From: Candidatus Bariatricus faecipullorum
Lineage (GTDB): Bacteria > Bacillota > Clostridia > Lachnospirales > Lachnospiraceae
NCBI GenBank assembly: GCA_019118525.1
Contig: DWYV01000006.1
Location: 1-49,833, forward strand
Length of the DNA stretch: 49,833 bases
Direction: 5' to 3'
A program made the position numbers and the translations under genes. The notes below the pieces were generated by a model. The model did not search any database, was not told where the DNA came from, and saw only the letters and a program-made list of their open reading frames with translations. Of this stretch, positions 31,976 to 39,913 are shown in pieces; positions within the stretch are counted from its first letter, which is position 1, and each line of letters opens with the position of its first letter.

Positions 31976-32817
31976 GTGAAGTAGTAAAAACTGCAGCAGA
32001 GGAAACGGTTGAGAAGAAACTGACTCCGAAAGATATCAGACAGTGTACCAACCGTCTCTATATTGGAGCGGAAATGTCAAACTCCTATGAACGTCTTCAG
32101 GCGCTGGTTTTCTGTGTTTCCATGATACCGGCACTAAAGAAGCTGTATCCGGACAAAGAAGAATTCAAGGCGGCCCTGAAACGGCACCTGATGTTTTATA
32201 ATACAGACTCCATTCCGGGCGGGATTATTCTTGGCATTACCATCGGTATGGAAGAAGAAAAATCCCGGGGAAAGGAACTGGCGGATGAAACCATTACCAG
32301 TATGAAGACCGGGCTTATGGGACCAGTGGCGGCTATTGGTGATACCATTATCTGGGCAGCCTATATGCCTATTCTGATAGCGCTTTTCCTGCCTCTGGCA
32401 AACCAGGGAAATCCCCTGGGAGGAATTCTGCCTCTGATTATTTATCCGGTAACCACTTATATTCTGATGCGTTATCTGGCCAGCACGGGGTATCGTGTAG
32501 GAAAGGAATCGGTGCTGAAGATTCTGAAAAACGGAGCCATGCAGGCAGTGATTTTTGTGGCGAACGTAATCGGGCTTATGATGATGGGAGCCCTGACCGC
32601 AGATTATGTAACCATAGACAGCCCGCTTACTATTACGGCAAGTGGTTCTGAATTTGTTGTGCAGGATTTCCTGGACAGCATCCTGCCGGGAATCCTTCCA
32701 CTGGCGGCGGTGTTCCTGATTTACTGGTATATGGTCAGAAAGGGACAGAAATTTACCCGGATTCTGCTGGCGGTTATCGCTATATCGCTGATTGGAGGTA
32801 TCACGGGAATTCTGTAG
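31972..32817 (+). CDS. Mannose-family PTS EIID component
   Basis: A 281-residue EIID protein. The soluble N-terminal half (LTPKDIRQCTNRLYIGAEMSNSYERLQALVFCVSMIPALKKLYPDKEEFKAALKRHLMFYNTDSIPGGIILGITIGMEEE) carries the family marks, followed by several membrane spans. It completes the permease EIIABCD. Subfamily specificity cannot be read directly, but the downstream enzymes point to an amino sugar acid. Confidence 0.92.
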   Translation: MSEVVKTAAEETVEKKLTPKDIRQCTNRLYIGAEMSNSYERLQALVFCVSMIPALKKLYPDKEEFKAALKRHLMFYNTDSIPGGIILGITIGMEEEKSRGKELADETITSMKTGLMGPVAAIGDTIIWAAYMPILIALFLPLANQGNPLGGILPLIIYPVTTYILMRYLASTGYRVGKESVLKILKNGAMQAVIFVANVIGLMMMGALTADYVTIDSPLTITASGSEFVVQDFLDSILPGILPLAAVFLIYWYMVRKGQKFTRILLAVIAISLIGGITGIL

Positions 32818-32839
32818 ATGATAAAAGGAGGATGGAAAG

Positions 32840-33700
32840 ATGAAATACTTATGGAAGGGAAGCCTCGTGGAAAAAGAGGAAATGCAGATTGATTTTAACG
32901 ACAGAGGCTACCAGTTTGGAGACGGAATCTATGAGTTTGTCCGGGTTTACAATGGGAAACTGTTTGCCCTGGAAGAACATCTGGACCGGTTTGAAAATTC
33001 GGCCAGACTGCTGGATATGAACATGGGATATTCCCGGGAGGAAATCCGTGGTTTTTTTGAACAGATGGTAGAGGCCAACGGCCTGGACAGTGGAAATGTA
33101 TACATGCAGATTACCAGAGGGGACGGGAAGCCGAGAAATCACAACTACCCGCCCGTGGAAGAGCAGAACCCGGTCATTTCCGGATGTGTAGCCCATTACT
33201 ACCGGCCGGACGAGAAGATTGCAAACGGGGTGAAAGCCATTCTCTATCCGGATTTAAGGTGGCAGATGTGCAACGCCAAATCCCTGAATCTGCTGCCAAA
33301 CTGCATGGCGATAGCGGAAGGAAAGAAGCGGGGAGCGGATAAGGCCATTCTTTACCGGAACGGATACGTGACAGAAGAACGGGCCGGAAATGTAGTGATT
33401 GTGAAAAACGGGCAGATTTTTACGACTCCGGACAGTAATGAAATCCTGCCGGGAATCACAAAGAACCTGGTACTGAAAATCTGCCGGGAAAATCACCTGC
33501 CCTTTGAAGAGCGGAAGTTTACCCTGCAGGAACTGATGGAGGCAGATGAAGTCATTGTGACAGACACAAAGACGGAATGCTGTCCGGTTATCCAGATTGA
33601 AGACAAAGTTATCGGAAACGGAAAACGGGGACCGGTCACAGAGCTTCTGGATGAAAAATATAAGGAACTCATTGTTGCCCAGTGTGGAGAGGTAATGTAA
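32840..33700 (+). CDS. dat: D-amino-acid transaminase (class IV aminotransferase)
   Basis: A 286-residue fold-type IV PLP enzyme. The Schiff-base Lys147 is in NAKSLNLLPN. The opening DFNDRGYQFGDGIYEFVRVYNGKLFALEEHLDRF and TTPDSNEILPGITKNLV are close to D-amino-acid transaminases. It would move the amino group between D-amino acids and 2-oxo acids. Its place inside a sugar-acid PTS operon is unusual. It may act on a D-configured 2-amino acid substrate such as D-glucosaminate itself, or recycle nitrogen with pyruvate released by the aldolase. RBS AAAGGAGG precedes the ATG. Confidence 0.88.
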   Translation: MKYLWKGSLVEKEEMQIDFNDRGYQFGDGIYEFVRVYNGKLFALEEHLDRFENSARLLDMNMGYSREEIRGFFEQMVEANGLDSGNVYMQITRGDGKPRNHNYPPVEEQNPVISGCVAHYYRPDEKIANGVKAILYPDLRWQMCNAKSLNLLPNCMAIAEGKKRGADKAILYRNGYVTEERAGNVVIVKNGQIFTTPDSNEILPGITKNLVLKICRENHLPFEERKFTLQELMEADEVIVTDTKTECCPVIQIEDKVIGNGKRGPVTELLDEKYKELIVAQCGEVM

Positions 33701-33702
33701 AG

Positions 33703-34317
33703 ATGAAAGAAAAACTGAACCTGATTCTGGAAGAAAAGAACATTCTGCCTTTCTGGACCATTACGGATATTCCGGAAGCTCTTGAGATTGCCGGGGTTCT
33801 GGTACGGGCGGAAGTGCCAGTGGTGGAAATCGCCTTTCGCTCGGAATATGCCCTGCCGGGAATCCGGGAACTGAAAAAGGTGGACGGACTGCTGGTAGGC
33901 GCGGGAACCGTGAAAACACCGGAAGAGGCCAGGAAGGCGCTGGAAGCGGGAGCGGACTTTATCGTATCTCCGGGATATCTGGATGAGATTGTGGATATCT
34001 GTCTGGAGGCCGGGGTGCCGGTGTATCCGGGTGTGGTGACGCCGGGCGAAATTCTGAAGGGTTACCAGAAGGGAATCCGGGATTTCAAATTTTTTCCGGC
34101 GGAAGCTTACGGAGGAACCGTCACACTGAAGGCGCTGAAAGGCCCCTTCCCGGATATCCGCTTTCTTCCGACCGGTGGTGTGGAAAAAGAGAATTACCGG
34201 GATTATACCGCACTTTCCAATGTGCTGGCCGTAGGAGGAAGTTTCATTATACCGAAAGACCTGGTAAAAGAAAAAGACTGGGCCGGACTGGAAAGACATA
34301 TACGGGGGCTGGTATGA
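33703..34317 (+). CDS. KDPG/KDGP-type aldolase (Eda/DgaF family)
   Basis: A 204-residue class I aldolase. Lys129 in DFKFFPAEAYGG forms the Schiff base, and Glu near 45 (VVEIAFRSEYAL) is the usual general acid/base. The glycine-rich phosphate site is LPTGGV. It cleaves 2-keto-3-deoxy-6-phosphogluconate-like compounds to pyruvate and glyceraldehyde-3-phosphate. By analogy with Salmonella it would be DgaF. It starts 2 bases after the transaminase stop, using GGAGAGG within that gene as ribosome site, and its end overlaps the next gene by four bases. Confidence 0.9.
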   Translation: MKEKLNLILEEKNILPFWTITDIPEALEIAGVLVRAEVPVVEIAFRSEYALPGIRELKKVDGLLVGAGTVKTPEEARKALEAGADFIVSPGYLDEIVDICLEAGVPVYPGVVTPGEILKGYQKGIRDFKFFPAEAYGGTVTLKALKGPFPDIRFLPTGGVEKENYRDYTALSNVLAVGGSFIIPKDLVKEKDWAGLERHIRGLV

Positions 34318-35438
34318 ACATTTATGCAGAAAACGGAATGCGCGCAGTTATCAATGCCTGCGGCCGAATGACAAAGCTTGGGGTTTCCGCGGTGAAGCCC
34401 CGGGCAGCGGCCAGCATGCTGGAGGCCTCCAGGGATTATGTGGTTATCAGCGAGCTGATGGAGTGGGCGGACCGGAGAGCCGGGGAGCTGTTTCACTGCG
34501 GCGGCGGATGCGTCTGCGCCAGCGCCAGCAGCGGGATTTTTCTGTCCCTGGCCTCTCTCTTTTGCGGCGACAGTCTGGGAAAGGTGAAAAATTACCACCG
34601 GACGGTGGAGGAAAGCGTCAGACGGGAAGTAATTCTGCCCATGGGACATGATATTGATTACGGGGCGCCGGTGGGAGAAATTATCCGTCTGGCAGGCGGG
34701 GAAATCCGCCATGCCGGGTACGCCAATCAGTGTACCCTGGAAGATCTGGAAGCCCAGGTTTCGGAGCATACCCTGGCAGTGCTGTTTGTGAAAAGCCACC
34801 ACTGTGTGCAGAAGGACATGGCAGATGTGATGGAAGTCATTGCATTCTGCCGGGAGAAGAATCTGCCATGCATTGTAGACGCTGCCGCAGAAGAAGACCT
34901 GGGAAAATATGTGCAGGCCGGAGCGGATTATGTGGTGTATTCCGGTTCCAAGGCCTTGTGCGGCCCTACCTCGGGAGTCGTACTCTGCCGGGAAAAGAAA
35001 GCGTCTGAAAATATGCTTCTCCAGTACCAGGGCGTAGGCCGTGTGATGAAAATTGGAAAAGAAGGAATTATGGGACTTATGAAAGCCCTGGAAATTTACG
35101 GGGAACCGGAGGAGCCGAAAGTAACCCGGGAAGATTTGAAAGAGCTGGGAGAAAAGCTGGAAAATCTGGAAGGGTACAGCACTTCCCTTGCCAAAGACGC
35201 TGCCGGAAGGGGAATCTGGCGCTGCCGGATTCAGATTGAACCGGAAAAAGCAGGCTACACAGCCGGACGGCTGGCGGAGGAACTGGAAAAAGGGAATCCG
35301 GCCGTGTTTACGAGAAAATACCTGGTTCGCCAGAATATTCTGGAAATCGACCCCAGACCGCTGGAGAACCGGGAACAGATGGAGGAGATATACCGGCAGA
35401 TTCTGAGGGCGCACAGAAAATGCCGGGAAAAAGAATAG
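34314..35438 (+). CDS. dgaE: SelA-like PLP enzyme, probable D-glucosaminate-6-phosphate dehydratase (DgaE family)
   Basis: A 374-residue PLP protein of the SelA/DgaE family. The Schiff-base Lys213 is in VYSGSKALCGPTSG, and the cofactor Asp in IVDAAAEEDLGKY. Family members dehydrate and deaminate D-glucosaminate-6-phosphate to KDGP and ammonia, which the aldolase then splits. It is not selenocysteine synthase: it lacks the N-terminal extension and is in a sugar operon. ATG 34314 overlaps the aldolase stop (ATGA). It is the last gene before the IS element, whose terminal repeat begins 21 bases after the stop. Confidence 0.82.
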   Translation: MNIYAENGMRAVINACGRMTKLGVSAVKPRAAASMLEASRDYVVISELMEWADRRAGELFHCGGGCVCASASSGIFLSLASLFCGDSLGKVKNYHRTVEESVRREVILPMGHDIDYGAPVGEIIRLAGGEIRHAGYANQCTLEDLEAQVSEHTLAVLFVKSHHCVQKDMADVMEVIAFCREKNLPCIVDAAAEEDLGKYVQAGADYVVYSGSKALCGPTSGVVLCREKKASENMLLQYQGVGRVMKIGKEGIMGLMKALEIYGEPEEPKVTREDLKELGEKLENLEGYSTSLAKDAAGRGIWRCRIQIEPEKAGYTAGRLAEELEKGNPAVFTRKYLVRQNILEIDPRPLENREQMEEIYRQILRAHRKCREKE

Positions 35439-35501
35439 CAGAACGCGTACAGAAAGAAGGGGCTGTCGGTTAATACCGGATTTTAACCCCTGACATGCAA
35501 G

Positions 35502-35570
35502 GAAGAGACAATCCCAGAGAATTCGGACTTTTTAAGAACTGAATTCTCTGCTGGACTGTCTCTTCATTTT
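35502..35570 (+). terminator. Long hairpin at the left IS end, terminator for the PTS operon strand
   Basis: Outer arms GAAGAGACA/TGTCTCTTC (35502-35510, 35557-35565) and inner arms CAGAGAATTC/GAATTCTCTG (35515-35524, 35541-35550) form an extended hairpin followed by ATTTTTA. It can stop read-through from the operon into the IS. Confidence 0.75.
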
Positions 35571-35631
35571 TATCCCTCTTATTTTAGGGCGCAAAAGCCC
35601 CTTGTTTGGATTTTGGGGAGCACTCCTTCGG

Positions 35632-37386
35632 CTAAGCTCTTTTCTGCTCCTTTTTTCCTTCATATTTCTCGATTTCATGGTGTAAGAACCGGTGGTATTT
35701 CAGGATGTTCCTACCAATTGCATACAGCATGAACTCTTTATACACTTTTTCTTCTGAACGATAATTAAAACGCCGGAAGTTTTCATTCTCTTTGATATCT
35801 CCAAAGTGCCCTTCCGTCTGGATCGACCGTGTCTGCCGTTTCAGAATCCCTTCTTCACTCTGGATATTAGCGTTGGATTCTTCCTTCAGTTCTTCCCAGC
35901 GTTCGTTAATCTTCATGACCTTATTGCGGTCCGGATTTTTTTCCGCATTGTATCTGTAAAGACATTTGGATTTATGCTCACAGCCGCTGCAGTCCGCACA
36001 GCCGTATACTTCCACCGTCTGGATATAGCCGTCCTGTTCTTTGCTTTCCGTCCGGATATGGCGCAGTTCCCTTCCATCATGGCAGATGTAATAATGCTCA
36101 TCTTCAAAGACAGCGTATATCATGTTGGAATACTTCCCGATGTCCTCTTTGTATGCCCGGGTTTTCCGCTTCTCATGGTCTTGAAGTTTGATATAGCTCC
36201 GGATCCCGTTCTCTTTCAGATATAGCAGGTTCTTTTCACTACAGTAGCCACTGTCGGCGGTTACTGCCTCCAGTGTATCTCCAAACGCTTTCCTGTGTTT
36301 TTCCAGAACGGGGATCAGCGTATTATAGTCTGTCCGGTCATTGCTCACATATCCGTGGACAATGAAGTAGTTCTCTACTGCAATCTGGACATTGTATGCC
36401 GGTTTTAGCTGCCCGTTCAGCATATGATCTTCTTTCATCCGCATGAATGTTGCTTCCAGGTCTGTTTTGGAATAGCTGTTGCGGTCGTTCCCCATGATCT
36501 CAAAACTTTCCTTATATTCCATCAGGCGGGTCCCGCATTCTTCCAGTTCCTCGTAGAGCCTCTGGATTTCAGGTTTATGCTTTCCTTTCCCGTAAACGAA
36601 TCCGATCCCTTCTCCTTCCGCAATCCGCATCAGGTTCTTCTGCAGCTTCAGGATCTCAAGCGGGGAACAATGGTCAATCTCAATGATAGTGTTATTGGGG
36701 AGCTTCTTATGCTTTGTCAGCTTTCGTTTCCTGTTTTCTTCAATGACCTTCCGGACTTTAGCCATTCCTTCAATCACAAACATCCGGGCATCCCCAAGAT
36801 CATATTTAGGGCCATACCCGTTCTCGAGCAGAAACGTATTATACTTTGCATAAAGGGCATCTATGGTGTCCAGCAGGCCGGCAAGATGATAGTTGAGGCT
36901 GCCCCGCCAGACGAACGTATATCTGTTTGCGTTTGCTTCGATCTTTGTCCCATCGATGTAGAGTTCTTTCAGCGTGATAAGGCCTTCCTTTTCCAGACGG
37001 CGCATGAACTGGTAATTCAATTCATCCAGGACTTCTCCCGTCAGCTTTTTTCCTTTAAAATCATAAAAAACATCCCGCTGAGGCTTTTGCCCTTTAGTCA
37101 GCCAGATAAACGCAAGATCTCTCTGGCATAAGTCTACAATACGGTCAACAGAACGGATCCCTCGCATGTTTGCGTAGGTAACAACAGCATACAGCATGAT
37201 TGGGTTAAACCCGGTTCTTCCCTTATCTGAATAGCAGGCCAGCAGGCCCGAAAAATCTAATTCCTCCATCACGTTTTTCAGGGTATAGACTGGATCGTCA
37301 TCGGGTAAACTCAATTCGAAGAAACTGAAGTTAATTTTTTGTTGCCCAAAGTCAAAAAAGTCGTTATAATAATCTTGTTTTAGCAT
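35632..37386 (-). CDS. IS1182-family transposase
   Basis: A 584-residue DDE transposase, intact. The N-terminal DUF772-type domain (GRTGFNPIMLYAVVTYANMRGIRSVDRIVDLCQRDLAFIWLTKGQKP) is followed by a DDE region with LYIDGTKIEANANRYTFVWRG, YNVQIAVENYFIVHG and AVTADSGYCSEKNL, then a Cys-containing region (GCADCSGCEHKSKCLY) and the C-terminal RSIQTEGHFGDIKENENFRRFNYRS with the last acidic residue. It should move the surrounding element. The start is preceded by a hairpin (37389-37408) that contains TATAAT on its strand. No frameshift is seen, so it may be active. Confidence 0.92.
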   Translation of the reverse strand: MLKQDYYNDFFDFGQQKINFSFFELSLPDDDPVYTLKNVMEELDFSGLLACYSDKGRTGFNPIMLYAVVTYANMRGIRSVDRIVDLCQRDLAFIWLTKGQKPQRDVFYDFKGKKLTGEVLDELNYQFMRRLEKEGLITLKELYIDGTKIEANANRYTFVWRGSLNYHLAGLLDTIDALYAKYNTFLLENGYGPKYDLGDARMFVIEGMAKVRKVIEENRKRKLTKHKKLPNNTIIEIDHCSPLEILKLQKNLMRIAEGEGIGFVYGKGKHKPEIQRLYEELEECGTRLMEYKESFEIMGNDRNSYSKTDLEATFMRMKEDHMLNGQLKPAYNVQIAVENYFIVHGYVSNDRTDYNTLIPVLEKHRKAFGDTLEAVTADSGYCSEKNLLYLKENGIRSYIKLQDHEKRKTRAYKEDIGKYSNMIYAVFEDEHYYICHDGRELRHIRTESKEQDGYIQTVEVYGCADCSGCEHKSKCLYRYNAEKNPDRNKVMKINERWEELKEESNANIQSEEGILKRQTRSIQTEGHFGDIKENENFRRFNYRSEEKVYKEFMLYAIGRNILKYHRFLHHEIEKYEGKKEQKRA

Positions 37387-37408
37387 AGTTCCATTATAAC
37401 ATGGAACG

Positions 37409-37449
37409 GAGAGAAAGATGGTTGTCGTTAGCCATCTTTCTCTCTTTTT
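37409..37449 (+). terminator. Terminator hairpin upstream of the transposase
   Basis: Perfect arms GAGAGAAAGATGG (37409-37421) and CCATCTTTCTCTC (37432-37444) are followed by five T on the plus strand. On the minus strand it precedes the transposase promoter and may shield it from outside transcription. Confidence 0.75.
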
Positions 37450-37458
37450 AGGGGATAA

Positions 37459-37504
37459 AATCAGGGGCAGGTGTGACTCGTGCGAGTCACACCTGCCCCT
37501 GATT
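37459..37504. repeat. 22-base perfect inverted repeat
   Basis: Arms 37459-37480 and 37483-37504 are perfectly complementary, around TCAGGGGCAGGTGTGACTCG, with a two-base centre. It has no flanking T run, so it is probably an intergenic repeat or protein site more than a simple terminator. It lies inside the proposed right end of the IS. Confidence 0.85.
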
Positions 37505-37536
37505 AAGACTATCTATTTCCCGATAGCCCCTCCTTT

Positions 37537-38154
37537 TTAGTCCTTTTCATTTCGCTTCTGGGGCATGATATGTCCCGGTTCCGGGTGCAGGAAAGGATTT
37601 GGTGTATTGATGCAGAGCAGCCGGGCCACTTTGTTCGTGCTGTTCATCCAGTTGTGCGGTTCGCTGGAATGAATCAGAATGCTGTCTCCCGGATACAGTG
37701 TGTGCTGTCTCGAATTTACAACCAGGGTTACAATCCCCTCCAGCACATAGATGAATTCCTCGCCGGTATGGGAATACATCTCCAGCTCTTCCACGTCGAA
37801 GTTAGCGAAAGGCATCAGTGCAAAGATGCGGGGCAGAATAGAAAAACTCTTTTCGTCCCGGGCAAGGGCATACTGGAAAATCTGGTCGCTGACCGGTACA
37901 CCCTGGAGTTCAAAGCTGTGCATGACCGGGTCTGAATTTTCAGAAGGAGACCCGCTGAAAAAAGTGGCCAGCGGCACTTCCAGAACTCCGGCGATTTTTT
38001 CCAGGGAGTCCACGGCAATGGAAGACATGCCCCGCTCCACCTGGGAAAGAAAACCGATGGAAAGACCGGTCTGCTCGCTGAGCTGTTTCAGTGTCATATT
38101 ATTTCCTGTGCGGAGGGCTTTAATCTGGAGCCCTACCGGTGTTCTCTGACTCAT
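37537..38154 (-). CDS. XRE-family regulator with C-terminal cupin domain
   Basis: A 205-residue regulator. An N-terminal Cro/CI helix-turn-helix (LKQLSEQTGLSIGFLSQVERGMSSIAVDSLEKIAGVL) is joined to a cupin sensor domain (MYSHTGEEFIYVLEGIVTLVVNSRQHTLYPGDSILIHSSEPHNW, with His and Glu placed for metal or ligand binding). This architecture is common for regulators of amino-acid and amine catabolism (PuuR-like). Start 38154 has AGAGAGGA upstream. It is divergent from the hydroxyproline operon across a 394-base gap with repeated TTCACAA motifs and most likely controls that operon. Confidence 0.9.
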   Translation of the reverse strand: MSQRTPVGLQIKALRTGNNMTLKQLSEQTGLSIGFLSQVERGMSSIAVDSLEKIAGVLEVPLATFFSGSPSENSDPVMHSFELQGVPVSDQIFQYALARDEKSFSILPRIFALMPFANFDVEELEMYSHTGEEFIYVLEGIVTLVVNSRQHTLYPGDSILIHSSEPHNWMNSTNKVARLLCINTPNPFLHPEPGHIMPQKRNEKD

Positions 38155-38548
38155 AAGAAATCCTCTCTTTTCCTTTTCTGATTTCATCTTACTAAATTTC
38201 AGAAACAGTGTCAATGAATGACGGACCTGTAAGACGTAGAGAAAACAGCGGTCCTTCTTTATAAAATTTCACAAATGACAAGGAATTAACGTTCAGAATT
38301 TCACAAAGGTGAAACTTTGATAACAAGCATGATAAATTAATAACAAGGAAACTGGGAAGGATTCACAAAAAGGAACTGTGAAAATTGTGTAAAATATCCT
38401 GAAAAAATGTCATAAAATGGTCAAAAAATTCACAATAGAAAAATAAATATTTAACAATGAAAAAACTATTGACGAAAAAATTAGACCGTAGTACAATCGC
38501 GGTAGATGAAGGAAATTCATATTTATGAAATTTTAAAAGGAGCGGATT
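38155..38548 (+). promoter_or_regulatory. Divergent control region of the hydroxyproline operon
   Basis: This AT-rich gap has no gene. TTGACG (38469-38474) and TACAAT (38492-38497), 17 bases apart, make a strong plus-strand promoter. TTCACAA occurs at 38268, 38300, 38362 and 38429; the second copy is part of the inverted repeat TTTCACaaagGTGAAA (38299-38314). The spread-out copies are candidate sites for the XRE-cupin regulator. Confidence 0.6.
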
Positions 38549-39556
38549 ATGAACATTAAGAAGACATTTCACACGATTGACACCCACACCTGCGGAGAAC
38601 CGACCCGGAATGTCATTGGAGGAATTTCAGCCATACCGGGAAGCACCATGGTAGAGCGGATGGAGTACATGTCCACGGAGGGGGACTGGATCCGGAAGCT
38701 TTTAACCTTTGAGCCCCGGGGAAATGATGTGATGTCCGGAACGATTATCACTCCGCCCTGCAGACCGGAAGCTGATGTAGGCGTGCTGTATTTTGAAGTG
38801 GGCGGCTGGATGCCCATGTGCGGCCATGACACGATCGGAGTGGGGACGGCCCTGGTGGAATCGGGAATGGTAGAGGTGAAAGAACCGTATACGGACGTTA
38901 CCCTGGACACCCCGGCAGGCCTGGTGCGCCTGAAGATTAAAGTGGAGAATAACCGGGCGGTCAGCGTGACCTTTGTCAATGCACCGGCCTTTGTTATGAA
39001 AAAAGACGCGGTGGTACAGACGAAAGAATTTGGAGAAGTAAAACTGGATATTGCATATGGGGGCAATATCTACGGTATTCTTCCGGCAGCACAGTTCGGA
39101 CTTTCCATTGTTCCGGAAAAAGCCAGTGAAATTGTAAGAGTGGGCAACATTATCAAAGATGCGGTCAATCAGCAGATTCCGGTATGTCATCCTGAGATTG
39201 CATTCGAAAATCACGTAACCCACATAGAATTTTACCAGGGCAGTATCCGGAATGAAAAGCCGGTACGCAATGCGGTGGTGATTCCGCCGGGAGCGATTGA
39301 CCGTTCCCCCTGCGGCACAGGAACTTCCGCAAAGCTGGCTGTTCTGTCTGCGAAAGGAGAAATTCATCCGGGCGAAAGTTTTGTGCATGAAAGTATTATC
39401 GGCAGTCAGTTTACCTGCAAATATCTGGGAGATACGGAAGTGGCCGGAATCCCGGCAGTGATTCCGGAAGTGACGGGAACTGCCTGGGTAACCGGAATTC
39501 ATACCTTTATTCTGGAACCGGACGATGTGTTCCAGACAGGGTTCCAGCTGAAATAA
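38549..39556 (+). CDS. Proline racemase family protein, probable 4-hydroxyproline 2-epimerase
   Basis: A 335-residue PLP-independent racemase fold. Both catalytic cysteines are present, Cys91 in MCGHDT and Cys255 in DRSPCGTGTSA, which marks racemases and epimerases and excludes the Thr-bearing trans-3-hydroxyproline dehydratases. With the downstream genes, conversion of trans-4-hydroxy-L-proline to cis-4-hydroxy-D-proline is the likely reaction; proline racemase is the alternative. RBS AAGGAG precedes the ATG. It is the first gene of a seven-gene operon ending at 45341. Confidence 0.88.
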   Translation: MNIKKTFHTIDTHTCGEPTRNVIGGISAIPGSTMVERMEYMSTEGDWIRKLLTFEPRGNDVMSGTIITPPCRPEADVGVLYFEVGGWMPMCGHDTIGVGTALVESGMVEVKEPYTDVTLDTPAGLVRLKIKVENNRAVSVTFVNAPAFVMKKDAVVQTKEFGEVKLDIAYGGNIYGILPAAQFGLSIVPEKASEIVRVGNIIKDAVNQQIPVCHPEIAFENHVTHIEFYQGSIRNEKPVRNAVVIPPGAIDRSPCGTGTSAKLAVLSAKGEIHPGESFVHESIIGSQFTCKYLGDTEVAGIPAVIPEVTGTAWVTGIHTFILEPDDVFQTGFQLK

Positions 39557-39583
39557 TTACAGTAGAAGGAGAGTGGAAGAAGA

Positions 39584-39913
39584 ATGGAAGAACTGAGAGT
39601 AAAAAATCATCCTATCCTGGGAGAACTGGAGGAGACAGAGACCGTGGAGATTACGGTGGACGGAAAAAAACTTCAGGCCAGGAAAGGCGAGATGATTGCG
39701 GCGGTTCTGATGGCCAACGGCATCAAAATTCACCGCTATACAGCTCATAAGCACGAACCCCGCGGGATTTTCTGCGGAATCGGGCAGTGTACGGACTGTG
39801 TCATGACAGTAAACGGCAAGCCCAATGTGCGGACCTGCATTACGCCGGTGGAAGCAGGAATGGTTATCGAAACCCAGGAAGGGTTCGGCAAAAAGGAGGT
39901 GCGTCAGTCATGA
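39584..39913 (+). CDS. 2Fe-2S ferredoxin-like small subunit of a hydroxyproline/amine dehydrogenase
   Basis: A 109-residue [2Fe-2S] protein of the HcnA/SoxA-type small subunit family. The cluster cysteines are in CGIGQCTDC and RTCIT. Family partners pass electrons between two flavins of an amino-acid dehydrogenase in the membrane or cytoplasm. Here they are the next three genes. RBS AAGGAG lies upstream, and the stop overlaps the next start by four bases (ATGA), so the proteins are made in equal amounts. Confidence 0.88.
   Translation: MEELRVKNHPILGELEETETVEITVDGKKLQARKGEMIAAVLMANGIKIHRYTAHKHEPRGIFCGIGQCTDCVMTVNGKPNVRTCITPVEAGMVIETQEGFGKKEVRQS

Larger units (their letters stand above)
35459..37530 (-). 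mobile_element. IS1182-family insertion sequence
   Basis: An IS1182-type transposase gene is bracketed by imperfect terminal repeats, GGGGCTGTCGGTTAATA from 35459 and, inverted, GGGGCTATCGGGAAATA ending at 37530 (14 of 17 match). No target duplication is obvious, so the ends are provisional. A second near-match (GATTTTAACCCC near 35479 and, inverted, GATTTTATCCCC near 37451-37462) suggests the right end may have been altered by the hairpin at 37459-37504. The element separates the PTS operon from the hydroxyproline locus. Confidence 0.65.

Noticed and set aside
34314-35438. Selenocysteine synthase (selA)
   Set aside because: The SelA-like fold is shared, but it is shorter, sits with an aldolase and PTS genes, and no selB or selC is near; DgaE family fits better.
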